A stretch of DNA of 64,000 bases from Acidobacteriaceae bacterium KBS 89 (GTDB lineage: Bacteria; Acidobacteriota; Terriglobia; Terriglobales; Acidobacteriaceae), in the NCBI GenBank assembly GCA_000381605.1, contig KB906754.1:951147-1015146 (forward strand). Direction: 5' to 3'. The position numbers and the translations under genes were made by a program. The notes below the pieces were generated by a model. It ran no database searches and was not told the origin of the DNA. It saw nothing but the letters and a program-made list of their open reading frames with translations. This document shows, in pieces, positions 1-8,080 of this stretch (the first letter of the stretch is position 1; each line of letters starts with the position of its first letter).

Positions 1-526
1 CCACGCCGCTCGCCAGCGTATTGCGCAAAAAGATATCCGTATAGCCAGCAAGCGAGACCACGCCCTCCTGAATCCTCGCTCCGCCCGAATCGTTCAATCC
101 GACGATAGGCGCGCCAACCCGCATCGCCATGTCCATGATCTTGACGATCTTCGCCGCGTTAGCCTCCGAAAGCGATCCGCCAAAGACAGTAAAGTCCTGT
201 GCAAACACAAACACCACGCGCCCGTGCACCCGCCCATACCCGGTGATGAACCCATCTCCCGGAACCCGCTGCTCCGCCATGCCAAAGTCCGTCGCGCGAT
301 GGGTAACAAACTTGTCCGTCTCCTCAAACGTGCCTTCATCCAGAAGAAACTCGACCCGCTCCCGCGCCGAAAGCTTGCCAGCCTTCCGCTCCCGTTCGCG
401 CCGCTCCGCCCCACCGCCCTCTTCGGCAATGGCATGCCGCGCCGCAAGTTCGGCAAGATTGCGCTCGTGGCTATCGGACTTCGGTGCAGCATCGGTTTGC
501 GGAACAAGACGATCGGCTATGGCCAT
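1..526 (-). CDS. Acyl-CoA carboxylase, carboxyltransferase (beta) subunit, 5' part
   Basis: The N-terminal 175 residues are present; the gene runs off the left edge. The product is the carboxyltransferase subunit of a biotin-dependent acyl-CoA carboxylase (propionyl-/methylmalonyl-CoA type), which moves CO2 from carboxybiotin to an acyl-CoA in the cytoplasm. Family stretches visible in order are [19 protein letters not shown], a [16 protein letters not shown] strand, [17 protein letters not shown] and [14 protein letters not shown], the last being the start of the oxyanion/CoA pocket. The start is the ATG reading [10 protein letters not shown]; nothing longer is credible. Whether the substrate is acetyl-, propionyl- or another acyl-CoA cannot be told from this half. 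Confidence 0.9.
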   Translation of the reverse strand, partial: MAIADRLVPQTDAAPKSDSHERNLAELAARHAIAEEGGGAERRERERKAGKLSARERVEFLLDEGTFEETDKFVTHRATDFGMAEQRVPGDGFITGYGRVHGRVVFVFAQDFTVFGGSLSEANAAKIVKIMDMAMRVGAPIVGLNDSGGARIQEGVVSLAGYTDIFLRNTLASGV

Positions 527-636
527 AGAACGAGATTCTAGCAGCGCATCACATCACTAGTCCGCTGAACGCGGGAAACACGCCGAGCGGCGAAGGCGAT
601 ACAATCGACATCCAACATCGGTAGGAGCGTGCCGAA

Positions 637-954
637 ATGTTCAAGTCGAACAACTGTGTCGCCATCCATCTCATAGACATCACCGCCGCAGAGAACTTCT
701 ACACCAACGTGATGAAGTTCAAGCTGTTGACCAGGTCGGAAGGATCCCTCGAGTACGACACCGGGCACTTCCTTCTCTATGTAAACCGCGACCTGAACAC
801 GCAACCGCCGATTCCGAGCTTCACAGTCAAAAACATTGCAGTTGCAAAGCAGTCGCTCCTGGCTAACGGCTGCATCGTCCTGCGCGAAGATAGAAATTCG
901 CTCTACTTCCGCGACCCCTTCGGCATCACTTATGACGTAATTGAAGGCAAATAA
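637..954 (+). CDS. VOC (glyoxalase/bleomycin-resistance) family protein
   Basis: This is a 105-residue single-module protein of the vicinal oxygen chelate superfamily. The pattern is typical: an opening beta strand (VAIHLIDITAAENFYTNV), a central LEYDTGHFLLYVN strand and a closing YFRDPFGITYDVIEG, where DPFG and the terminal acidic residue are the usual family ending. The Shine-Dalgarno TAGGAG lies 9 nt before the ATG. Substrate and metal cannot be assigned. It stands 27 nt before the Y-family polymerase gene, which appears to carry its own promoter within the gene end. Confidence 0.8.
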   Translation: MFKSNNCVAIHLIDITAAENFYTNVMKFKLLTRSEGSLEYDTGHFLLYVNRDLNTQPPIPSFTVKNIAVAKQSLLANGCIVLREDRNSLYFRDPFGITYDVIEGK

Positions 955-968
955 AAAGCGAATATAAT
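941..968 (+). promoter_or_regulatory. Sigma-70-like promoter of the Y-family polymerase gene
   Basis: A perfect -10 hexamer TATAAT at 963-968 is preceded, with a 16-nt spacer, by TTGAAG at 941-946 (four of six consensus bases). The -10 ends only 13 nt before the GTG start at 982, so the transcript would have almost no leader. This agrees with the absence of a Shine-Dalgarno sequence there. It overlaps the last codons of the upstream VOC gene. Confidence 0.5.
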
Positions 969-981
969 TGCTCCACGCTCC

Positions 982-2319
982 GTGTCCACCCTCGCCCATC
1001 CCGACCGCTTTAGCTTCCTCCACATTGACCTCAACAGCTTCTTCGCGTCCGTCGAGCAGCAGCTCCACCCGGAGTACCGCGGAAAACCCCTCGCCGTTGT
1101 CCCCACCGTAGCCGACACCACCGTCTGTATCGCTGCCAGCTACGAAGCCAAAGCCTTCGGCGTAAAAACCGGCACCCAGGTCGGCGAGGCCAAAAAGCTC
1201 TGTCCCGGCATCATTCTCATCGAGGGCAGCCACACCGAATACGCGAAATACTCTCACGCCATCACTGAAGCTGTGGACCTCGCCTGCCCCGTCTCCCACA
1301 ACCCTTCCATCGACGAGATGGTCTGCCAGCTCATGGGCCGCGAACAAGAGCCGTCGCGCGCCCGCAAGATCGCCCTCGAGATCAAGCAATCCATCTACAA
1401 GAATGTCGGTGTCGCTCTGCGCTGTTCCATCGGCATGGCGCCCAATCGCTACCTCGCCAAAATCGCCAGCGACATGCAAAAACCCGACGGGCTCATCGGG
1501 CTTCTCCCCTCCCAGCTGCCCCGGGCCATCGCCCACCTGGAGCTCCGCGATCTGCCGGGCGTGGGTGCGCGAACCGAAGCGCGCCTGAACTCCAAAGGCA
1601 TCACCACCATGGAGCAACTTCTGGCACTCGACCGAAACGGCATGCGCTCGCTCTTCGACTCCGTCTGGGGCGATCGCATGTACCACTGGCTGCGCGGCGC
1701 CCAGACCGAAGACGCCACCGGTCACAACGTCTCACAGGCTGAGGTGCAGAAATCCCTCGGCCACTCCCACGTTCTTGCGCCCGAGCACCGCTCCCCCGAG
1801 GGCTCATGGGCCGTCGCTCACAAACTCCTCCACAAGGCAGCCATGCGCCTCCGCATGGAGCACTTCTACACCGGCTCCCTCGCTGTAACCATCCGGTATC
1901 AACTCACCCGCGAACAAGCCGAAACCCAGGCCACTCGCGGCAAAGTCAAACGACACTATTCCGGAATCAAGAACTCCGGCTGGGGCATGGAAGCGCGCTT
2001 TCGTGACTGCCAGGACACCCTTACGCTCCTCGAGGTACTGCGCTCTCTATGGTCGCAGCGCCCGCAGGGCCCCGAATACCAAAAGCCATTCTTCGTCGGT
2101 ATCACCATGCGCAACCTGATCCCCGAAGACGAGCACCAGGCGGAGCTCTTCGCCGACCCTAACAACCGCGCCGATCTCTCCGCCACCATGGACAAGCTCA
2201 ACCTCAAATACGGCCACACCACGCTGCACTTCGCCGGCATGCTCCCCGCCCGCGAGTCCGCCCCCACCCGCATAGCCTTCACCCAAATCCCAGTCCAATA
2301 CGGCGTCGACTACATGTAG
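982..2319 (+). CDS. Y-family DNA polymerase (DinB/Pol IV-like)
   Basis: A 445-residue translesion DNA polymerase of the UmuC/DinB superfamily. Visible signatures are the catalytic strand HIDLNSFFASVE with the first metal-binding Asp near residue 15, the second metal motif in the form PSIDEMV (near 109), the SIGMAPNRYLAKIASDMQKP finger/palm motif, and the helix-hairpin-helix LRDLPGVGARTEARL. A C-terminal little-finger region follows. It is longer than E. coli DinB (351) and the beta-clamp motif is not obvious, so the precise subclass is open. The start is a GTG without a Shine-Dalgarno; the promoter at 941-968 suggests a nearly leaderless message. Confidence 0.9.
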   Translation: MSTLAHPDRFSFLHIDLNSFFASVEQQLHPEYRGKPLAVVPTVADTTVCIAASYEAKAFGVKTGTQVGEAKKLCPGIILIEGSHTEYAKYSHAITEAVDLACPVSHNPSIDEMVCQLMGREQEPSRARKIALEIKQSIYKNVGVALRCSIGMAPNRYLAKIASDMQKPDGLIGLLPSQLPRAIAHLELRDLPGVGARTEARLNSKGITTMEQLLALDRNGMRSLFDSVWGDRMYHWLRGAQTEDATGHNVSQAEVQKSLGHSHVLAPEHRSPEGSWAVAHKLLHKAAMRLRMEHFYTGSLAVTIRYQLTREQAETQATRGKVKRHYSGIKNSGWGMEARFRDCQDTLTLLEVLRSLWSQRPQGPEYQKPFFVGITMRNLIPEDEHQAELFADPNNRADLSATMDKLNLKYGHTTLHFAGMLPARESAPTRIAFTQIPVQYGVDYM

Positions 2320-2360
2320 ATTTTTAGCAGTATCTCTTTCGCAAAGGAAATTTGGAGATC

Positions 2361-2768
2361 ATGCCCACCGTAAAGCTCTGGACTGACGCCGAAGCCTCCG
2401 CCAACCCTCGCATCCAAGCTGTCTTCGACGACATTCGCGCCACGCGAAGATCGGACTTCGTCAACAACTTCTGGCGAGCCCTCGCCAACCAGCCCGATCT
2501 CCTCGAACGCACCTGGGCCAGCATCAAGCAAGTTATGATCGCGCCCGGCGCACTCGACCCTCTAACCAAAGAACTCATCTACATCGCCGTCTCGGTCACC
2601 AACAACTGCAGCTACTGCATCCACTCCCACACCGCGGCGGCCCGCGCCAAAGGCATGACCGAGCAGCAGCACGCTGAACTCCTAGCCGTAATCGGCATGG
2701 CTTCCGAGACCAACGCCCTCGCAACCGCACTCCAAATTCCTGTCGATCCAGAATTCTCAGTCGAATAG
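2361..2768 (+). CDS. Carboxymuconolactone decarboxylase (AhpD-like) family protein
   Basis: A 135-residue AhpD/CMD-fold protein. The redox signature CSYCIHSH (CxxC followed by a His three residues later) is present around residues 83-90, typical of peroxidase-type alkylhydroperoxidase domains that work in thiol-dependent antioxidant defence. I chose the ATG reading MPTVKLW; an in-frame TTG nine bases upstream is possible but sits directly on the AAGGA ribosome site. The gene is followed after 6 nt by gluQ, so the two are probably cotranscribed. The physiological partner is unknown. Confidence 0.85.
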   Translation: MPTVKLWTDAEASANPRIQAVFDDIRATRRSDFVNNFWRALANQPDLLERTWASIKQVMIAPGALDPLTKELIYIAVSVTNNCSYCIHSHTAAARAKGMTEQQHAELLAVIGMASETNALATALQIPVDPEFSVE

Positions 2769-2774
2769 AAGAGA

Positions 2775-3626
2775 ATGACCCGACCCTACATCGGCCGTCT
2801 CGCCCCAAGCCCTACCGGCCTTCTCCATCTAGGCCATGCCGCCACCTTCTGGGCCGCTCACCAACGAGCCAAAGCCGACAACGGCACACTCCTCCTCCGC
2901 ATCGAAGACCTCGACACACAACGCTCCAAATCACACTTCGCCGAAGCCATCCTCGAAGACCTTCAATGGCTTGGCATCACGTGGCAACCACCCGCCCTCC
3001 ACCAATCCCAACGCCTCCCGCTCTACCGCGAAGCTCTCGACCAACTCCTCATCAGCGGCCACATCTACCCGTGCCATTGCAGCCGCAAAGACCTCGCCGG
3101 CATGATGCACGCACCACACGAAGACACCGACGACGAGCCTGTCTATCCCGGCATCTGTCGCCCAGCCCTCGACGTACCGCAAAATAAAATACCATTCCAG
3201 CCCAACATCAACTACCGCTTCCGCGTACCCGACAGCGAAATCATTACCTTCGAAGACAAGAACCTCGGCCTGCAGTCTTACAAAGCCGGAACAGACTTCG
3301 GAGACTTTCTCGTCTGGCGCAAAGACGGACTTCCCTCGTACCAGCTAGCCTGCGTAGTCGACGACGCGGCCACACAAATCACCGAAGTAGTTCGCGGCCG
3401 CGACCTCCTCAAATCCACCGCCCGCCAGCTCCTCCTCCAGCTAGCCCTTAACATCTCTACTCCGGACTACTTCCACACTCATCTCCTCACCGACGAACGC
3501 GGCATCCGTCTCGCCAAGCGCCACGACGCCCTGGCCATCCGCACCCTCCGGCAACAGGGCCTGATGCCCGCAGAAGTCCTCCAGATGGCAGACCTCCACA
3601 TGACAACTGTCACATCCGATTCCTGA
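2775..3626 (+). CDS. gluQ: Glutamyl-Q tRNA(Asp) synthetase
   Basis: A 283-residue paralogue of the catalytic half of glutamyl-tRNA synthetase, lacking an anticodon-binding domain. The family attaches glutamate to queuosine-34 of tRNA(Asp). Seen in order: GRLAPSPTGLLHLGH (class I HIGH motif as HLGH), RIEDLD, a zinc site CHCSR plus YPGICR, and a KMSKS equivalent degenerated to RLAKR. Length and the zinc module match GluQRS (YadB) rather than GltX. It follows the AhpD-like gene by 6 nt. The activity implies that the organism makes queuosine, whose genes are not in the window. Confidence 0.93.
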   Translation: MTRPYIGRLAPSPTGLLHLGHAATFWAAHQRAKADNGTLLLRIEDLDTQRSKSHFAEAILEDLQWLGITWQPPALHQSQRLPLYREALDQLLISGHIYPCHCSRKDLAGMMHAPHEDTDDEPVYPGICRPALDVPQNKIPFQPNINYRFRVPDSEIITFEDKNLGLQSYKAGTDFGDFLVWRKDGLPSYQLACVVDDAATQITEVVRGRDLLKSTARQLLLQLALNISTPDYFHTHLLTDERGIRLAKRHDALAIRTLRQQGLMPAEVLQMADLHMTTVTSDS

Positions 3627-3696
3627 CGCCCAACACTACTCCCGCTGGGCAGATGCGCCCATGATCTCTCATGTAAGCAAAAAAAGGAGACAGATC

Positions 3697-4641
3697 ATGC
3701 CGCTAAGCGCAATCGCCTTCGAGACGGAACAAGTTGCACCCAGGGCACCCGCTCCAGTGCCGCAGCAACCCATCGCCACACTCAGCAACATCACCAAGCG
3801 CTACGGCACCACCGTCGCCCTCGACGGCCTCGATCTTTCCCTGCGAACTGGCGAAGTCGTCGCCCTCCTCGGCCCCAACGGAGCAGGAAAATCCACCGCC
3901 ATCAAACTCCTTCTCGGCCTCATCGCCCCCACCTCCGGCACCTCACGCGTCTTTGGCAGCGACCCGCGCGAAACCACTACCCGCACCCGCGTCGGCGCCA
4001 TGCTTCAGGTCGCCCGCGTCACCGAAACCCTGCGTGTCCGCGAGCACCTTGACCTCTTTCGCAGCTACTACCCCAATCCTCTTCCGGTCTCCGAAATCCT
4101 CCACATCGCCCAGCTCCAGGGCATCGAAGACCGCCTCTTCAGCCAGCTCAGCGGTGGCCAGAAGCAGCGCGTCCTCTTCGCCCTCGCCATCTGCGGAAAC
4201 CCCGACCTCGTCTTCCTCGACGAGCCCACCGTCGGCATGGACATCGAAGCCCGCCGCGCTCTCTGGCAACAGATCCGCTCCCTGTCCGATCAGGGCAAGA
4301 CTGTCCTTCTCACCACGCACTACCTCGAAGAGGCCGACGCCCTCGCCCATCGCATCATCGTCATCAACAAGGGCCGCGTCATCAGCGAAGGCACACCCAC
4401 AGAAATTAAGCGCAACAGCGGCGGCCGCACCATCCGCTGCTACACGAACCTCTCCAGAGAGTTCCTGCTTACGCTTCCAAGCGTAACCAGCGTTGAGTTC
4501 AACGCAGGCGCAGTCGTCGTAGCGGCTACCGATGCAGAAACAGTACTCCGCGAGATGCTTCTGCGCGACGAAACGCTCAGCGGCCTCGAAGTCACCAGCC
4601 CCGCACTCGAAGACGCCTTCCTCGCGCTGACCAAAAACTAA
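3697..4641 (+). CDS. ABC transporter ATP-binding protein
   Basis: A 314-residue ATPase of the CcmA/DrrA-type exporters. It has Walker A (LLGPNGAGKST), the signature LSGGQKQR, Walker B with catalytic Glu (VFLDEPTVGMD) and the H-loop (TTHYLEEAD). A 70-residue C-terminal extension fits drug/lipid exporters. AAGGAGA ends 6 nt before the ATG at 3697, which I prefer over an ATG 36 nt upstream. The permease, a histidine kinase and a response regulator follow in the same direction, so this is likely a two-component-controlled exporter sensing envelope stress or an antimicrobial; the substrate is not known. Confidence 0.93.
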   Translation: MPLSAIAFETEQVAPRAPAPVPQQPIATLSNITKRYGTTVALDGLDLSLRTGEVVALLGPNGAGKSTAIKLLLGLIAPTSGTSRVFGSDPRETTTRTRVGAMLQVARVTETLRVREHLDLFRSYYPNPLPVSEILHIAQLQGIEDRLFSQLSGGQKQRVLFALAICGNPDLVFLDEPTVGMDIEARRALWQQIRSLSDQGKTVLLTTHYLEEADALAHRIIVINKGRVISEGTPTEIKRNSGGRTIRCYTNLSREFLLTLPSVTSVEFNAGAVVVAATDAETVLREMLLRDETLSGLEVTSPALEDAFLALTKN

Positions 4642-4690
4642 ACGCCACCATCACTCGCAATAAGCGACCTAGTCGAATCAGGAGAACACC

Positions 4691-5494
4691 ATGGCAACCT
4701 CAGCAATCGCCCAGCCCCTCCCCACTGCACCCGGCACCGTCCGCACTCTTCGCATCTTCCGCAAGGAAACCAAATACGAATTCCTAAAACTGATGCGCAC
4801 CAAATCCTTCTCACTCTCCACCATCGGCTTTCCCGTCATGTTCTACATCCTCTTCGGCATCGCTAACCGGAACGCGTACGCTGGCAACATCCACGTCGCG
4901 AAGTACATGCTCGGCGGTTACGCTTGCTTCGGCCTCATCGGCGCCGCGCTCTTCGGCATCGGTGTCGGCGTGGCCTCCGAGCTCGCCGCCGGCTGGCTCG
5001 AACTCAAGCGTGCAAGCCCGATGCCAGCCCCAGCGTACCTCTTCGCAAAGTGCGCCTCTGCAGTCGCCTTCGGCCTCATCATCGTCAGCATTCTCACCGT
5101 AATCGCCGTGTCGTTGGGCGGTGTGTCGCTAACCTCCATCGAACTGGCTAAGATGCTCGGCATGACCATAGTCGGTTCCATCAGCTTCGCCAGCATGGGC
5201 CTCCTGCTCGCTCTGCTGGTCCCCGCAAACGCCGCTCCCGCCATCGTCAATCTCATCTACCTGCCGATGTCCTTCCTCAGCGGTCTGTGGATGCCGCTGC
5301 GCTTCATGCCGCATTGGCTGCAAGGCGTCGCACCCGCACTGCCCACCTATCACCTATCTCAACTCATGCTCAGCATCTTCGGCTATCAAGACTCCATGTC
5401 GCTTGCCACCCATTGGAACGCCCTCATCGGCTTCACATCCCTGATGCTTGGCCTCAGCTGGCTGATCTTCCATCGCAAAGAGCGGAACGCCTGA
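4691..5494 (+). CDS. ABC-2 type transporter permease
   Basis: A 267-residue inner-membrane protein with about six hydrophobic segments, the expected partner of the ATPase ending 49 nt upstream. After a short cytoplasmic N terminus (IFRKETKYEFLKLMRTKSF) come membrane helices including the glycine-rich YACFGLIGAALFGIGVGVAS and the family-typical LPMSFLSGLWMPLRFMP near residues 192-208. CAGGAGAA lies at a good distance before the ATG. The pair would form an A2B2 exporter. The substrate cannot be predicted. Confidence 0.9.
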   Translation: MATSAIAQPLPTAPGTVRTLRIFRKETKYEFLKLMRTKSFSLSTIGFPVMFYILFGIANRNAYAGNIHVAKYMLGGYACFGLIGAALFGIGVGVASELAAGWLELKRASPMPAPAYLFAKCASAVAFGLIIVSILTVIAVSLGGVSLTSIELAKMLGMTIVGSISFASMGLLLALLVPANAAPAIVNLIYLPMSFLSGLWMPLRFMPHWLQGVAPALPTYHLSQLMLSIFGYQDSMSLATHWNALIGFTSLMLGLSWLIFHRKERNA

Positions 5495-5531
5495 CGCGGT
5501 ACACTCTTGGATAAATCACGAGCGGCGAATC

Positions 5532-6659
5532 ATGAGCGATAAACCCTACAGATCGATGGAGAGCCCGGACATCGGCACCCAGAGCAACACTGGTTACATC
5601 TGGCTCGCCTACTCCATCTTCTTCTTCATCGATCCCATCCTGAGCCACAGCCGTCGTCTGTGGGTCGAGTCCGGCGTCATCTACGCCATCTTTCTCCTCA
5701 CCTATGTCGGCTATATGAAGGCCCGAACGCTCAGCCAGCGACGTTGGCTTGCTGTTGCATTCTACGTTCTCGGTCTGGCGAGCCTTCCATTCAACGGCGG
5801 CGGCACCAGCTTCTTCATCTACAGCGCAGCGTTTCTTCCGTTCATCGTTTCTTCAGTCCCGATCCTTATCACCGTTTTGTTCGCACAGGCAGCCGGTCTT
5901 CTGTTGGAAGGCTTGCTGCTGCATATCAATCACCTTGCTCTTGTCCTAACGGCCTTTGTGATGGCAATCATAGGAGCGAGCAACTTCTTCATCGCCAGGC
6001 AGAAGCGAGCGGACATTAAACTCCGCATGGCCCACGAAGAGATCGAGCAACTCGCCGCAGTCGCTGAACGCGAGCGCATCGCCCGCGATCTGCATGATGT
6101 TCTCGGCCACACCTTATCGGTAATCGTGCTGAAATCAGAGCTCGCCGGGCGCCTCATAGAACGTGATCCGCAGCGAGCTGCGCAAGAGATCGCCGACGTT
6201 GAAAGGACCGCACGAACGGCCCTGAGCGACGTACGCCAGGCCATCGGAGGCTACCGCTCGCAGGGCCTTCCAGCAGAGATGGAACTCGCACGCAACACAC
6301 TGCAGGCCGCAGGTGTGTCTTTCGCTTGCGAATCGGCCTTGCCCCAACTGCGCGCAGAAGAAGAGACCGTCCTCTGCCTCGCCCTCCGTGAAGCGGTGAC
6401 GAACATCGTGCGGCACGCTCAGGCCACACACTGTCGCATGCGCTTTACCGCATCCAGCGACGACTACCACTCAATCCTCATCACGGATAACGGAGCCCAC
6501 GCGACGCTGCAGGAAGGCAACGGCCTCCGCGGGATGCGCGAGCGGATCCAGTCGCTCGGCGGCCGTCTTTCGATCACCGCCAACCCCGGCGTAACCCTCC
6601 TCATCGAGCTCCCGCAAACAAACTCCGGCCACATGAAGGGGCCGTGTGTGGCCCTATGA
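5532..6659 (+). CDS. Sensor histidine kinase, HisKA_3 (NarL/DesK) class
   Basis: A 375-residue membrane kinase. About five or six hydrophobic segments occupy residues 22-155 with no sizeable extracellular domain, so the signal is probably sensed within the membrane as in DesK or LiaS. A short coiled coil leads to the phosphoacceptor motif ERIARDLHDVLGHTLS, with His188 as the predicted site. The ATP-lid domain shows the N box LREAVTNIVRHAQ and a G box GNGLRGMRERI. It is placed between an ABC exporter and its response regulator and overlaps the latter by ATGA. Autophosphorylation and control of the exporter genes are inferred from this arrangement. Confidence 0.92.
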   Translation: MSDKPYRSMESPDIGTQSNTGYIWLAYSIFFFIDPILSHSRRLWVESGVIYAIFLLTYVGYMKARTLSQRRWLAVAFYVLGLASLPFNGGGTSFFIYSAAFLPFIVSSVPILITVLFAQAAGLLLEGLLLHINHLALVLTAFVMAIIGASNFFIARQKRADIKLRMAHEEIEQLAAVAERERIARDLHDVLGHTLSVIVLKSELAGRLIERDPQRAAQEIADVERTARTALSDVRQAIGGYRSQGLPAEMELARNTLQAAGVSFACESALPQLRAEEETVLCLALREAVTNIVRHAQATHCRMRFTASSDDYHSILITDNGAHATLQEGNGLRGMRERIQSLGGRLSITANPGVTLLIELPQTNSGHMKGPCVAL

Positions 6660-7279
6660 CCACATCAAACGCATCCATTCGTGTCGTACTCGCCGAAGAC
6701 CAGACCATGGTCCTCGGCGCGCTATCCGCTCTGCTCGGACTCGAACCCGACATCTCTGTCGTAGCCTGCGCCGCCAACGGCCGCGACGCGCTCGATGCAG
6801 TCAGCAAATTGGCTCCCAACGTCCTCGTCACCGACATCGAAATGCCCATCATGACTGGACTCGAACTGGCCGCCAACCTGCGCACCAATCACCCCGCCGT
6901 GCGGACAATCATCCTCACCACCTTCGCGCGCCCCGGCTACCTGCGTCGCGCGCTCGACGCAGGGGCACGAGGCTATCTGCTGAAAGACCGTCCTGCCGCA
7001 GAGCTCGCCGACGCAGTACGCCGCGTCCACCGCGGTCTGCGCGTCGTCGATCCCGCGCTTGCCACCGAAGCATGGAACGCCGAGCTTGATCCCCTCACCG
7101 ACCGCGAACGCCAAATCCTGCAACGTGCGGGCGACGGAAGGAGCAGCACCGAGATCGCCACCGAGCTGCACCTCTCCGAAGGCACCGTCCGCAACTATCT
7201 CTCTGAAGCGATAGCCAAACTTGGTGCTTCCAACCGCGTCGACGCCGCCCGTATCGCCCGCACCAAAGGCTGGCTCTAA
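6656..7279 (+). CDS. Response regulator, NarL/FixJ (DesR-like) family
   Basis: A 207-residue transcription factor: receiver domain with acidic pocket (LAEDQ) and phosphoacceptor Asp60 in VLVTDIEMP, then a LuxR-type helix-turn-helix (LTDRERQILQRAGDGRSSTE and EGTVRNYLSEAIAKLG). The ATG overlaps the kinase stop as ATGA, arguing for translational coupling; a GTG 12 nt upstream is the alternative. The likely regulon is the exporter operon, and perhaps the lipoprotein gene immediately downstream. Confidence 0.92.
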   Translation: MTTSNASIRVVLAEDQTMVLGALSALLGLEPDISVVACAANGRDALDAVSKLAPNVLVTDIEMPIMTGLELAANLRTNHPAVRTIILTTFARPGYLRRALDAGARGYLLKDRPAAELADAVRRVHRGLRVVDPALATEAWNAELDPLTDRERQILQRAGDGRSSTEIATELHLSEGTVRNYLSEAIAKLGASNRVDAARIARTKGWL

Positions 7280-7327
7280 AAATTTGTTCATCTCGGGCAA
7301 CCAATTTTCGGACACACGTCAAACGTA

Positions 7328-7353
7328 TCTCCTGCATCCCAACATGCAGGAGA
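7328..7353 (+). promoter_or_regulatory. Hairpin sequestering the Shine-Dalgarno of the next gene
   Basis: A perfect 10-bp inverted repeat, TCTCCTGCAT / ATGCAGGAGA with loop CCCAAC, lies 49 nt after the response-regulator stop. The 3' arm contains the whole ribosome site AGGAGA of the lipoprotein gene starting at 7359. If transcribed from upstream, the site is paired and translation should be low unless the hairpin is opened. There is no U-run, so it is not an ordinary terminator. Confidence 0.6.
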
Positions 7354-7358
7354 CTTCG

Positions 7359-8006
7359 ATGAATACCACTGCCCTTCGCAACACTTTCCGAGCCATCGCC
7401 AAATGCGGCGCACTAGTCATCCTCACCGTAGGCTGCAACAAGAAGGCCGACAACACGATCAACTTCACCAGCGCGATCAACACCTACTACGACGCACACC
7501 CAGCATGCCTCTGGTCCAATCCTGTGAAGTTTCCAGTTCAGGCCGACACATCGGACGTCAGCCAAACCTCTGGCTACGACGCCCTCGTCGACCAGGGCCT
7601 GCTCGTTCGAACAACAGCTGAAAAGAAGCGGCTCATCATCGCCAGCAAACAGGTTAATAACTACGATCTGTCAGACAAGGGGCGCTCGGCATGGACCGCC
7701 GACGTCAATCAGCCCGGCTTCGGCAACTTCTGCTACGGCCACCGCAAAGTCACCAGTATCGACAGCGCAACCCCCACCACCAGCGCCGTCGGCGCGGCCA
7801 CTCAGATCGCCTATCACTACGCATTGTCTGATGCTCCCGCATGGGCGGCCGCTCCCGAAACGCAGACCGCATACCCTCAGCTCCGCTCCGACCTAGCCAG
7901 CCCCCAGGCTGGTCAGGCAACGTTGACCAACACGAGCAGCGGCTGGCAAGTCGCGGCTGCGCGGCCATCTCATTCCCCGAGCGCTGGCGGTCAGATCGTG
8001 GAATAG
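7359..8006 (+). CDS. Putative lipoprotein of unknown function
   Basis: A 215-residue protein with a basic N terminus, a hydrophobic stretch and a lipobox ending LTVGC, so it should be lipidated at Cys26 or so and anchored in a membrane. The mature part has no family I recognise; it contains a few Cys and a polar, Ala/Ser/Thr-rich C terminus. The ATG at 7359 is chosen because AGGAGA lies 5 nt before it; this ribosome site is inside the hairpin at 7328-7353. Position right after an exporter/two-component operon suggests an envelope-response role, which is inference only. Confidence 0.75.
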   Translation: MNTTALRNTFRAIAKCGALVILTVGCNKKADNTINFTSAINTYYDAHPACLWSNPVKFPVQADTSDVSQTSGYDALVDQGLLVRTTAEKKRLIIASKQVNNYDLSDKGRSAWTADVNQPGFGNFCYGHRKVTSIDSATPTTSAVGAATQIAYHYALSDAPAWAAAPETQTAYPQLRSDLASPQAGQATLTNTSSGWQVAAARPSHSPSAGGQIVE

Positions 8007-8030
8007 CCGCGACGATCTCCACCATAAAGA

Positions 8031-8065
8031 ACGGGTGGAGTACGGAAAACTCGTACTCCACCCGT
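8031..8065. terminator. Bidirectional hairpin between convergent genes
   Basis: Perfect 14-bp stem ACGGGTGGAGTACG with a 7-nt loop, placed between the lipoprotein gene (+) and the S9 peptidase gene (-). U-runs are poor on both sides, but location and stem strength fit a shared terminator. Confidence 0.6.
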
Positions 8066-8080
8066 AATGCTTCCTCTTAG

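Noticed and set aside
538-1725. 395-codon minus-strand frame opposite the Y-family polymerase
   Set aside because: Antisense to a gene with clear catalytic motifs; no recognised domain.
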